64,000 nt of DNA, from positions 50,149 through 114,148 of the forward strand of contig DMSQ01000074.1 in assembly GCA_003457135.1 (NCBI GenBank), read 5' to 3'. Position 1 is the first letter of the stretch, and each line of letters opens with the position of its first letter. The notes under the pieces are model-generated. The model saw nothing but the letters and a program-made list of their open reading frames with translations. It made no database searches and was not told where the DNA came from. The position numbers and the translations under genes are program-made. Source of the stretch: Prolixibacteraceae bacterium. GTDB lineage: Bacteria > Bacteroidota > Bacteroidia > Bacteroidales > Prolixibacteraceae. Below are positions 41,509-49,309 of this stretch, one piece after another.

Positions 41509-42528
41509 TTAACCTTTATTATTTATAAGTTTTTCAATAGATGGATATAGCTGTTCCCATCTATCCTCCGGGATTTTGGCGCCCATCACTTCAACCACAT
41601 TTCCGGCCAAAAATGATCCTATTTTACCCGCCACTTCGAGGTCGAGGTTTTCAGACAGCGCGTATAAAAATCCTGAAGCGTAAATATCGCCAGCGCCAGT
41701 GGTGTCTATGCTTTTAGCCTGGATGGCATTAATCCTGATTACACGGTTACCGGTTTGAATAATTGATCCGTTCGCTCCAAGTTTGACAACAGCTATTTTA
41801 CACATACCGGCAATTTCCGATAAAGCTTCTTCCGGATTTTTACCCGTAAGCGCCAAAGCCTCTTCCTCGTTGGCAAAGACAATGTCAACATATTTGCGGA
41901 TAATCTCATGAAGAAAATCAAGGTTGGCTTCTACAATGTTGAAGCTGGCCATGTCAATCGAAACCATCAGGCCATTTTCTTTTGCTATTCTCATAGCTGC
42001 TTCAATCAATGCATGATTTTGTACCAGATAACCTTCGATGTGAAGGATTCCGTAATCCCTAAAAATTTCGTGAGTCAGTTCTTCGGCAGTCAGTTCCATA
42101 GCTGCACCCAGATAAGTTCCAAACGTTCGCTCCGAATCGGGGCTGATTAATGCGGTTGCGTGCCCGGTTCCGGTTTCGCTAAAGAAAAAATGAGTATTGA
42201 TCTGATTTTTCCTGAAATCTTCCAGGTAGAAATTGCCGAGTTCGTCGTCCGAAATTTTACCGATATAACCACATTTCCCGCCAAGTTTAGCTATCCCGTG
42301 TATCGTATTGGCGGCAGAGCCTCCGGTTTGTATGTTTCGCGTATTATTTTTTGTTTCTTTTTTTATTTCAGCTGAAAGAAATGCATCTACCAAAGTCATG
42401 CTTCCTTTAGGCAGTCCATATTTTTGCAAAACAGAGTCATCGGTAATATTGATCAAAACATCAATAAGCGCATTTCCAATCCCAAGAACAGATTTTTGCT
42501 TATTTGGCGCGCCAGTAAATGAATTCAT
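41509..42528 (-). CDS. PfkB-family carbohydrate/adenosine kinase
   Basis: This 339-residue kinase starts VLGIGNALIDVLINI, has TGGSAANTIHGIAKLGGKCGYIGKISDDELG, and the C-terminal catalytic motif IDTTGAGDIYASGFLYAL with the anion-hole DTTGAGD. The adenosine kinase/ribokinase-like branch fits the ALIDVL and NIQTGGSAANT features. ATG at 42528 is preferred; it is 16 bp from the -7 element. Confidence 0.9.
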   Translation of the reverse strand: MNSFTGAPNKQKSVLGIGNALIDVLINITDDSVLQKYGLPKGSMTLVDAFLSAEIKKETKNNTRNIQTGGSAANTIHGIAKLGGKCGYIGKISDDELGNFYLEDFRKNQINTHFFFSETGTGHATALISPDSERTFGTYLGAAMELTAEELTHEIFRDYGILHIEGYLVQNHALIEAAMRIAKENGLMVSIDMASFNIVEANLDFLHEIIRKYVDIVFANEEEALALTGKNPEEALSEIAGMCKIAVVKLGANGSIIQTGNRVIRINAIQAKSIDTTGAGDIYASGFLYALSENLDLEVAGKIGSFLAGNVVEVMGAKIPEDRWEQLYPSIEKLINNKG

Positions 42529-42543
42529 AAAAATATATTTATG

Positions 42544-42551
42544 CAAAAATA
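42544..42551 (-). promoter_or_regulatory. TAnnTTTG -7 element of PfkB kinase gene
   Basis: The minus strand reads TATTTTTG at 42551-42544, 16 bp upstream of the kinase start codon. Confidence 0.4.
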
Positions 42552-42574
42552 TTTTTTCTTTTCGGAAAAGCTAC

Positions 42575-42582
42575 TATTTTTG
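42575..42582 (+). promoter_or_regulatory. TAnnTTTG -7 element of tRNA-Asn
   Basis: The plus strand reads TATTTTTG at 42575-42582, 52 bp upstream of the mature tRNA start. It is divergent from the kinase -7 element, 23 bp away. Confidence 0.45.
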
Positions 42583-42634
42583 CAACGCTTTAAAAGAAAG
42601 CCTTTATACAACAAGGCGATAGTTAAAACAGAAT

Positions 42635-42708
42635 TCTCTAGTAGCTCAGTTGGTTAGAGCGGCGGACTGTTAATCCGTAGGTCGTAGGTTCAAGTCCTAC
42701 CTGGAGAG
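42635..42708 (+). tRNA. tRNA-Asn (GTT)
   Basis: This 74-base tRNA folds with acceptor arms TCTCTAG and CTGGAGA (one G-T pair), D-stem GCTC/GAGC, anticodon loop CTGTTAA with anticodon GTT, and T-arm GTAGG-TTCAAGT-CCTAC. CCA is not encoded (GCA follows). Its 3' end overlaps the att core of the integrated element, and the element leaves the tRNA intact. Confidence 0.95.
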
Positions 42709-42709
42709 C
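42696..42709 (+). other. att core, left (attL side) within tRNA-Asn
   Basis: CCTACCTGGAGAGC, the T-stem/acceptor end of the tRNA plus one base, matches the right copy except for one base (T to G). Confidence 0.65.
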
Positions 42710-42723
42710 AGAGAAACACAATC

Positions 42724-42758
42724 AAAACCCTGTAAATTAAATGTTTACAGGGTTTTTT
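42724..42758 (+). terminator. Rho-independent terminator after tRNA-Asn
   Basis: AAAACCCTGTAAA (42724-42736) and TTTACAGGGTTTT (42744-42756) form a perfect 13-bp stem with a 7-base loop and end in T6. It lies inside the element by the att coordinates, so the element seems to bring its own terminator for the tRNA gene. Confidence 0.8.
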
Positions 42759-42767
42759 ATTTTGCCA

Positions 42768-42789
42768 GCTAAAGAATAACTAAAGAAAA
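42768..42789 (+). repeat. Left arm-type repeat of the integrated element
   Basis: This 22-bp sequence, starting GCTAAAGAATAACTAAAG, matches 50722-50743 in 21 of 22 positions, same orientation. It holds two copies of CTAAAGAA. Such repeats near both ends are typical of integrase arm sites. Confidence 0.6.
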
Positions 42790-43020
42790 GTATGGTTTTA
42801 TACAAGTTTGGAATAGTTTGTTTTTCAGGGCTGAACCTATTTTTTTTTGGTTTTTCTTCAGTTGAAGATTTGATTAATTTCAATTTGCATTGGGCTAAAA
42901 AATCCCAAAGTCTATTTTATGGGAAAAACTATATCTATGAATAGGAAGTTAGACTTCAGCTTTCATTTTTTATGGCTACCGGGGGTAGGTTAAAACCTAA
43001 ATTCAACTTAAAGGTTTTAT

Positions 43021-43593
43021 TTACAGGTTTTCAAGGTAGTTTTGAGCTTCAATGGTCAAATCTTTGCAATCCTGATCTTCAATAGTCCGGGTTTGAAAGA
43101 CAATAGAGGTATATGTCTGTTTAACCTCTCCAGAATGTTCTATTGAATCTTTCAATCCTTCAATCCTACTGACAATTAAGGGATTTAGTTCATTTGCAGC
43201 TGCCAATGTAACACGTTGTAAACGAATACAGTCATGTATGTACTTAATCACGTTAGTTAATCGAATAGATTCTTCATCTGTTCTGTCTTTAATATTGTCT
43301 AACATTTGAGCCATATACTTCGTGTTAATACCAAGATAAACACACAATCCTTCAATCATAAACATCTGTTTAACTGGTCTGAAGGTTAATTTTCCGGCAT
43401 TGTTTCCTCCTTTAATAACCTCACAAACTTCAATAGGGTTTTTATTGCAATGCTCAAAGTAATTCATTGCACCTTGCAATAATTCATCAGCAGTAAATTT
43501 GCGTGGTCTTCCGTCCTGTGTTAAGTTCAACATTCTGACATTCCAAATTGGTAGGTGTTCTTTGGTTGTTTGCACTTGTTTATCTGTATTCAT
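43021..43593 (-). CDS. P22 gp3-like terminase small subunit
   Basis: The 190-residue protein matches the small-terminase gp3 pattern: GRPRKFTADELLQGAMNYFEHC, NKNPIEVCEV, then RPVKQMFMIEGLCVYLGIN, followed by a helical C-terminus. Small terminases bind the DNA packaging site and recruit the ATPase subunit. No large subunit is in the element, so it could redirect a helper phage's packaging. ATG at 43593 is preferred over 43620. It lies at the far end from the integrase. Confidence 0.7.
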   Translation of the reverse strand: MNTDKQVQTTKEHLPIWNVRMLNLTQDGRPRKFTADELLQGAMNYFEHCNKNPIEVCEVIKGGNNAGKLTFRPVKQMFMIEGLCVYLGINTKYMAQMLDNIKDRTDEESIRLTNVIKYIHDCIRLQRVTLAAANELNPLIVSRIEGLKDSIEHSGEVKQTYTSIVFQTRTIEDQDCKDLTIEAQNYLENL

Positions 43594-43756
43594 ATTGCGT
43601 ATTAAGTTTTTCACAAACAAATATCATTTAAATCAATGGATATTCAAAGTTAATAGATAAATTCAATTATATTAATCGAAAATAAGTTGCATTGGTTTGA
43701 TATTAATGGTTTAACTTTATATAAAATATTGGCTTAATATGACTAAAAACTACACA

Positions 43757-44218
43757 ATGAAAAACATCTTTTACTTTATTGTTCTTGTTATGTTAATGGG
43801 TTCGTGTAAGGTTACAGAAATTACCCAAATACCTAAGAAGGAATTTTTTTCAGTATTAGATTTCAGAAAATATGCCGAAAAAGGTTTTCTAATTACCACT
43901 GAAAAATACAATGGAGAATATGAATCTATTGGCATAATAAGTTATGTGATGATGCCAGAGGCTGTTCGTCAGAGATATATAACTAATTCAAAATCTGAAA
44001 AACCAATTAGGCCTACACCAATTATAATTAATTGGAAAATTGAAGATGTTTATATTCAAGATGCCATTGAAGGAATATATAATCAATGCTTGAAAATGGG
44101 GGCTGATGCACTTGTGAATTTTAATGCTGAAAGTAAAAGTGAAGAGTATCTTTATACAAATCCTCCAGTTAATATAATAGGTTATAGACTTACAGGATTT
44201 GCAATAAAAAGGAAGTAG
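43757..44218 (+). CDS. Hypothetical lipoprotein
   Basis: The 153-residue protein has a lipoprotein signal (MKNIFYFIVLVMLMGSCKV, Cys after MGS) and a mature region with a late LKMGADALVNFNAESKS motif. I do not recognise the family. It starts a plus-strand group of cargo-like genes in the element, facing away from the terminase gene. ATG at 43757 sets the signal peptide. Confidence 0.6.
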   Translation: MKNIFYFIVLVMLMGSCKVTEITQIPKKEFFSVLDFRKYAEKGFLITTEKYNGEYESIGIISYVMMPEAVRQRYITNSKSEKPIRPTPIIINWKIEDVYIQDAIEGIYNQCLKMGADALVNFNAESKSEEYLYTNPPVNIIGYRLTGFAIKRK

Positions 44219-44267
44219 TTTTTTTTGGTTTACCTTGCAGCCTCAAGTATATTTTTAATATATCTGA

Positions 44268-44381
44268 ATGAAAAGAAAACCTTTAAAAACTTCAAAAATG
44301 GCAAAGAATAAAGGTGATGATTTATGGGGAAATATTTTGGTATTTATCATTCTAATCATCCTGATTTGGATTTTCAGTTGA
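44268..44381 (+). CDS. Small single-helix membrane protein (possible)
   Basis: This 37-codon frame encodes a basic start (MKRKPLKTSKMAKNKGDD) and one hydrophobic helix (WGNILVFIILIILIWIFS). It is short and could be chance, but the composition is that of a real small membrane protein, and it lies in the gap between two plus-strand genes. Confidence 0.35.
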   Translation: MKRKPLKTSKMAKNKGDDLWGNILVFIILIILIWIFS

Positions 44382-44512
44382 TTGTAGAATTGCCATGTAA
44401 ATAATAGTCATGCTGTATTTTATGCGCTATTTGTAGTTAACAGGGTCATTGCCAAAGCTATTGCCTACATAACGTGCTATTCTAAAACAAACCACACAAA
44501 ATCCCAACTATC

Positions 44513-45592
44513 ATGAAAACCTTTAAAAAAATCCTTGTTGTTGTTCTATTTGTTTTATTCAACTCTGTACTTTTTGCCCAAAGTGAAACCAAATCTGCAA
44601 ATGTTATTAAGCAAAGATTGGATAGTACTATCAATATTGCTAATGGTAGTAAAAATGAATACTTCTATAATAATTTGGGACACAACATAAGCTCAATTAA
44701 TTATGCTTGGTCAAATACTGTTATGAAGTATGAAAAGAGTTCTAAAAAGGAATTTGCTTATAATCTAAAAGGGTATTGTAATTTGATTCAAACTTATATT
44801 TGGGATAAAACATTATCTCAATGGCAACTAAGGGATAAGGTTGAACAAAGTTATGACGAAAACAACCAACTTTTATTGACCAATTCATTTATATGGAATA
44901 AAATAGATTCCAAATGGGATTATACTAATAAATCAGATTATGAAAACAGCTATAACACTAATAATAAACTTGTTAGTACTATTATTTATTCAAATAGTAT
45001 AAATGCTACTGCTTTGAATAAAACAAAATTTGAATATGTCTATAATTCAGATGGAAAGATTACTTCAGTAATTCATTATGGGTGGGTTTCCTATGCTTGG
45101 AAGCAAGATAATAGTGAAGTTTTTTCATATAATGTAGATGGAAATATGACAAATTCAGGTGGTTTTGAATTAAAATACAATAATACCTATGCAATAAATC
45201 AATTGTTGATTCCACTATATTATTTTCCTCATTGGTCAATAATTCCTACAGACTTTAATGTCAATCACATGATTACAAGTTTTGCAACCTCAGACGGAGG
45301 AACTACAAGATATTACTATTCAACTATGGAAGTAACCGGATTATTTTTTCAGGAAGCTTTAAAAACAACTGTTTTTCCAAATCCTGCAACTGATTTCTTG
45401 AACATTCAATGGAATGGCAATATATCAGTATTGAAAGTTGAAGTGATTGATATAACTGGGAAGAAAGTATTTGACAGAATGATTGGAAACAATTCAAAAA
45501 TACCAATTCAAGGTTATCCGGAGGGTTTATATCTTGTCAGGATTTTAGACAGTAATAAAACTGTAAAGACTGAAAAAGTATATTTTAAGTAA
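44513..45592 (+). CDS. Secreted YD-like repeat protein with T9SS sorting domain
   Basis: The 359-residue protein has a signal peptide (MKTFKKILVVVLFVLFNSVLFAQ), then repeats of the type EYFYNNLGHNISSINY, EFAYNLKGYCNLIQTY, FEYVYNSDGKITSVIH that resemble YD/RHS-like hydrophilic repeats, and finally a T9SS type A sorting domain (TTVFPNPATDFLNIQW; IDITGKKVF; LYLVRILDSNKTVKTEKVYFK). It is thus targeted to the surface or medium by the host's type IX system. It is a cargo gene on the mobile element. Confidence 0.7.
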   Translation: MKTFKKILVVVLFVLFNSVLFAQSETKSANVIKQRLDSTINIANGSKNEYFYNNLGHNISSINYAWSNTVMKYEKSSKKEFAYNLKGYCNLIQTYIWDKTLSQWQLRDKVEQSYDENNQLLLTNSFIWNKIDSKWDYTNKSDYENSYNTNNKLVSTIIYSNSINATALNKTKFEYVYNSDGKITSVIHYGWVSYAWKQDNSEVFSYNVDGNMTNSGGFELKYNNTYAINQLLIPLYYFPHWSIIPTDFNVNHMITSFATSDGGTTRYYYSTMEVTGLFFQEALKTTVFPNPATDFLNIQWNGNISVLKVEVIDITGKKVFDRMIGNNSKIPIQGYPEGLYLVRILDSNKTVKTEKVYFK

Positions 45593-45743
45593 ATCATGAA
45601 TTTTACCTTCCAATCCAATAATGGCAAAGCAGCCTATTTTTTAGAAAATGGATTCATTCCTGATTCTGTTTTAAAATCTACTTTGCTTTGTAGGTAGGAT
45701 AAGATTTCTTCCCCTTTTTGTACACAATAAAAAAGGTATGACT

Positions 45744-46700
45744 TTAACCTGATTCAATTTCCTGTTTGATTTTGGCTTGCAATAGTTCCGATATATCATA
45801 TTCTGATTTTCCCTGATTAGTTATTTTTTTCAGGTTTTCACGAAGTATTTTCATTCTGGCTTTCTTGTCATCCGGTGAAAGTATTTTATCAGAAATAGCC
45901 TTTATTTTAGCCTTCAGTAAATCTTCAGTTTTGAAGGGGTAAATTCCTTCCAATTCTTTAAGGATAAGTAAAGGCAAAGTTCCCGCATTCAGATCAGCTT
46001 TCTTTTCCGGCAATGTTAATTTTCCTGTTTTCATAATGCTTTGGTATGTTGAAATTAAATGTTCCTGAAGTTGTTTCTTGAAGCTGGAAGCAAGTAATTC
46101 ATTCAGGTAAACATTGCCCCTGAAATAGGCCTTTGGCTTCTTGTAGTGGTTTTCAATCTTTATGTAATGCCTTGTCCTGTCCCAGCCATAAAGTCTGCTT
46201 ATTTCATCCTGAATAGGCTTATCCAGCTTGTTCTTTATATTTCTGGAAGCATCATAAATTTTCACTTTCAAAGAAGAATTTATAAATTCCTTTCCTGTCA
46301 GAATTTCCCCTTTCTTGTATTCCCTGTATCCAGTCCCAGGAAGTTTAATGTGATTTCTTAAAAACAGTTCTTCAGAAAAGGGTATTTCCTGAATAGTCCC
46401 AAATTCAAAACATTCAACCAATCCAGAATAAACATTGGTGTTTAAGCAACTTGAAAGATAATCAAGCCCTTCAGCCCAATCTTCCAATGATGAAAAGAAA
46501 TTATGTCCATTTATAAAGTATGGAAGGCTTCCTTTTATTTTCAACAGATTTGTATTTGAATAATGCCAAACTTCAAGCTTCCGGCAACCTTTAAAGAAAT
46601 ATTTATCAGCCCCTTTAAAGCTTGCTTCCTTGTCCAGATAGTGAAAATTTAAGCTATCTTTGTTTAAGAATTTGGCAACTTCAATGTAATCCAGATTCAT
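45744..46700 (-). CDS. II/X-family phage/plasmid replication initiator (putative)
   Basis: The 318-residue protein resembles gene II/X-type rolling-circle initiators (Phage_CRI group): NTNLLKIKGSLPYFINGHNF (the 'lkGSLpk..hGhN' strand), GYREYKKGE, LKVKIYDASRNIK and a C-terminal helical part. The catalytic Tyr could be in the IYDASRN region but is not proven. It would allow the element to replicate after excision. It follows a 153-residue unknown gene by 18 bp on the same strand. Confidence 0.6.
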   Translation of the reverse strand: MNLDYIEVAKFLNKDSLNFHYLDKEASFKGADKYFFKGCRKLEVWHYSNTNLLKIKGSLPYFINGHNFFSSLEDWAEGLDYLSSCLNTNVYSGLVECFEFGTIQEIPFSEELFLRNHIKLPGTGYREYKKGEILTGKEFINSSLKVKIYDASRNIKNKLDKPIQDEISRLYGWDRTRHYIKIENHYKKPKAYFRGNVYLNELLASSFKKQLQEHLISTYQSIMKTGKLTLPEKKADLNAGTLPLLILKELEGIYPFKTEDLLKAKIKAISDKILSPDDKKARMKILRENLKKITNQGKSEYDISELLQAKIKQEIESG

Positions 46701-46718
46701 AAAATATCCCTTGAAGCC

Positions 46719-47180
46719 TCAAAAGTGGGGCTTCTTTTTTTTGTAGTTCCGTAAATAACGAAAGGCTTCTTCAAGGTATTCTTTCTTTCCCATACCTTTG
46801 AAAATATGAATTTCGAAAGTTGAGGAGCAAACATTTTCAGAGTAGATAATCAGCAAATCAAAGATTTTTGCCCTTTCATCCAGAATACCATATCCATAAA
46901 ATTCAGGATATTCCGGTAATGGTTTCCAGATTGAAGTATGAATACTGCCATTATTCAGCCCTTTGTAAGCCCCTGATTCATTTTTTTTGTATTTAGCATT
47001 GATTTCATTAAGCTTGAATGAATCCTTTACTGAAACTTTTTTTTGTGCAAAAATGCCCCAGTTTAATCTTTCTGGAAGGATTCCACTTTGACCAGCAACT
47101 TTATAGAAGCTGCCTTTTGTTCCTGCTTTCAATTCGTACTTTAGTGAATTGTGCAAATTCTGAATTAATCTTTCATTCAT
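46719..47180 (-). CDS. Hypothetical protein
   Basis: The 153-residue protein is basic and aromatic, with no domain that I recognise (NWGIFAQKKVSVKDSFKL; STFEIHIFKGMGKKEYLEEAF). It lies 20 bp after the HTH gene and 18 bp before the replication gene, so it is likely part of the element's replication or control unit. Confidence 0.5.
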   Translation of the reverse strand: MNERLIQNLHNSLKYELKAGTKGSFYKVAGQSGILPERLNWGIFAQKKVSVKDSFKLNEINAKYKKNESGAYKGLNNGSIHTSIWKPLPEYPEFYGYGILDERAKIFDLLIIYSENVCSSTFEIHIFKGMGKKEYLEEAFRYLRNYKKKKPHF

Positions 47181-47200
47181 AGAATATCCCTTTCTATTGA

Positions 47201-47476
47201 TTAAGCAGTTATGTAATTCTTTTCGAGGTGGGCTTGAATATCCCCAGCCTTAATATAAATTTTCCCTGCGAATCTGGAATAAGGAATAATTCCCTTTTGA
47301 AGGTAGGTGTCAAATGTTTTTTGACAAACTTTAAGTTCTTTTCTGGCTTCTGGTTTTGATAGCCATTTGTTTTGATCAGCTTCTTTGTTTGATTGCTGAA
47401 TTAGCCTTTTGATTTCCTGAAGTTCGGAATGAATTGCCTCAACTTTTGAGGACTGAATTAGTGTTAAATTTTCCAT
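47201..47476 (-). CDS. HTH DNA-binding protein, excisionase-like
   Basis: This 91-residue protein has a coiled N-terminus and a C-terminal MerR/Xis-like HTH (WLSKPEARKELKVCQKTFDTYLQKGIIPYSRFAGKIYIKAGDIQAHLEKN), the layout of Bacteroidota excisionase/helix-turn-helix 17 proteins. It may act as excisionase or regulator for the element. Confidence 0.7.
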   Translation of the reverse strand: MENLTLIQSSKVEAIHSELQEIKRLIQQSNKEADQNKWLSKPEARKELKVCQKTFDTYLQKGIIPYSRFAGKIYIKAGDIQAHLEKNYITA

Positions 47477-47619
47477 GCTTTACTGTTTTATAAATTAAAT
47501 TACGGTACAAAAATGTAATTTAACTATCAGTATATAAGCAATTTAACTACTAATTAAATATAGAAGATTCAGGGTATTTATTTCGTAGTGATTTTCTGAA
47601 TGTTAGGTTTTTGAAGTAG

Positions 47620-48429
47620 TCATTTTTTCATTAAGGAATTTTTAGCAATCTCTTTCTGGTAAGCCTTCAAATAACCTGAAATTGTATCTTCTTTTCTTGA
47701 AAACAATTTCGGATCAATCATTCCATGAATTTCAAGAAATTCGAAAATGAATCTAGCTTGGTCATTGGAATAATAAGTTCCTTTTTCTGCCTTTAAAGGT
47801 GTAAATGACTGAAGATAAACATGCAAACTAACTGCAATACCTTTAATTACCTGACCAATTTCAGGTCTTCCTCTTCTTATATTTATGCTTTTATATCTTT
47901 GGATTCTTAATGCAAAATAATCCCCCCACTCTGAATAATTAATCTCTTTATTTCGATAGTCAAGATGATACCAATCATCAAACAGGAATTTAAAATCATA
48001 TTTTTTGAAATATTCGAATAAGCTTTTTTGAAATACCTCTATCAATTTAGGATTCTGAATTGAAGTTTGAGTCTTTTGTTTCCTAATAATATTTAATGAA
48101 ATTCCTCTTTCAAAATCATGTAACAATTTCAAGGATTCAAGTAGTTCAATTTCAATAGGATTCAATAAATTCTCTCTGCCCTTTTCTTCCTTTTCTATTG
48201 TTAGCCATTCACAATAAGTGAAGGCCATATATTTGAAATCATGTAGCATATTTTCTAAATGATTTTTTTCAAGCAAGGCTTTCAGCTTTGGATTTTCAGG
48301 ATAAGAAATCTTCCCTTCAGAAATATTTTTCCAATTCCTTTTCAAGGAAAGAATTGATTTACGATAATCAGGCACAGTCCAGTCAATGACTAAAACTTTT
48401 GCAATTCTTTCAAAATTGGGTTTTTCCAT
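47620..48429 (-). CDS. Unknown element protein, paralog 1
   Basis: The 269-residue protein shares order and motifs with its upstream neighbour: MEKPNFERIAKVL; GKISYPENPKLKALLEK..LENMLHDFKYMAF; GRPEIGQVIKG; LHVYLQSFTPLKAEKGTYYSNDQARFIFEFL. No membrane segment or known catalytic motif is seen. It overlaps paralog 2 by 20 bp. I do not recognise the family. Confidence 0.5.
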   Translation of the reverse strand: MEKPNFERIAKVLVIDWTVPDYRKSILSLKRNWKNISEGKISYPENPKLKALLEKNHLENMLHDFKYMAFTYCEWLTIEKEEKGRENLLNPIEIELLESLKLLHDFERGISLNIIRKQKTQTSIQNPKLIEVFQKSLFEYFKKYDFKFLFDDWYHLDYRNKEINYSEWGDYFALRIQRYKSINIRRGRPEIGQVIKGIAVSLHVYLQSFTPLKAEKGTYYSNDQARFIFEFLEIHGMIDPKLFSRKEDTISGYLKAYQKEIAKNSLMKK

Positions 48430-49297
48430 TGCTTCTGATTTTCTTTTTCTTATTCAAATAATTATTTGCAATAAAATCAGCTTCATCACTTCCCTTACTT
48501 GGTTTTTCTAAAAGATTAAAAATATTCAGGAATTTATATATTAGTCTGGCTTGATCATTTGAATAAACAGATCCCTCCTTTGCTTGTAATTTTGTAAATG
48601 ATTCAAGATAAGAATGTAATGTAGAAACCATCTTTTTGATTTCATTGCCCTTTTTCGGTCTTCCTTTTGAAAAATATATTCTTTTGTATTGCTGAAGTCT
48701 TTTTTCAAAATATACTCCCCAGTTAATTTTACCATCTGTTTTTTCATCAAAAGTTTTCGGAAAAAGATAATTTTGAAGATTGACATATCTAAAGTCATTG
48801 GATTGAAGGTGATTAAACAGACTTTGTTTTATAATGTCAATCAATTCAGGACTTTTAATTGATATTGGTGTTACCTTTATTGCACTCATTGTATCTATTT
48901 TGATCACAAAATTTTCTTTTTCTTTATAGAAAAAACTCAATGCTTGAAGTAATTCATAAATGATTTTATCATGCTTCTCAATCCTTTCTTTTGGCTTATT
49001 ATCAGATGTTTGCCAATCTAAAAATATGAATGCCATAAATCTAAAGTCAGGCAACATATCTTCTAAATCATATAGTTTTAATAAAGTTTCCAGTCCAGGG
49101 TATTCAGGATAATTAATCATTCCCCTAGTTATATCAGTCCAACTAAATATGAGGTCTAGGATTCTGTCATTCCATTGATAAATTGTTTCAATACCTATTT
49201 CATCAATATCGTTAAAACAATAATCAGCTTTTTCAAGTTCCTCATCTGTAAAGTATTCAAGAACCCATGCTATCCTGTTAAAATTTGGTCTTTCCAT
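48410..49297 (-). CDS. Unknown element protein, paralog 2
   Basis: The 295-residue protein mirrors paralog 1: MERPNFNRIAWVLEY; GMINYPEYPGLETLLKLYDLEDMLPDFRFMAF; KGRPKKGNEIK; LHSYLESFTKLQAKEGSVYSNDQARLIYKFL. The shared GRP..G..IK..v..LH.YL.SFT.L.A..G..YSNDQAR block is the most conserved part. It starts 12 bp after the integrase stop, so the three genes are likely cotranscribed. Confidence 0.5.
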   Translation of the reverse strand: MERPNFNRIAWVLEYFTDEELEKADYCFNDIDEIGIETIYQWNDRILDLIFSWTDITRGMINYPEYPGLETLLKLYDLEDMLPDFRFMAFIFLDWQTSDNKPKERIEKHDKIIYELLQALSFFYKEKENFVIKIDTMSAIKVTPISIKSPELIDIIKQSLFNHLQSNDFRYVNLQNYLFPKTFDEKTDGKINWGVYFEKRLQQYKRIYFSKGRPKKGNEIKKMVSTLHSYLESFTKLQAKEGSVYSNDQARLIYKFLNIFNLLEKPSKGSDEADFIANNYLNKKKKIRSNGKTQF

Positions 49298-49309
49298 TGT
49301 TTCTGACTA

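Noticed and set aside
42972..42990. CTACCGGGGGTAG resembling the att core
   Set aside because: Only CTACCGGG is shared with the right core; it is a short palindrome and lacks the GGAGAGC part.
45596..45697. 33-codon frame after the T9SS cargo gene
   Set aside because: Short, without domain or good start context; not distinguishable from chance in AT-rich DNA.
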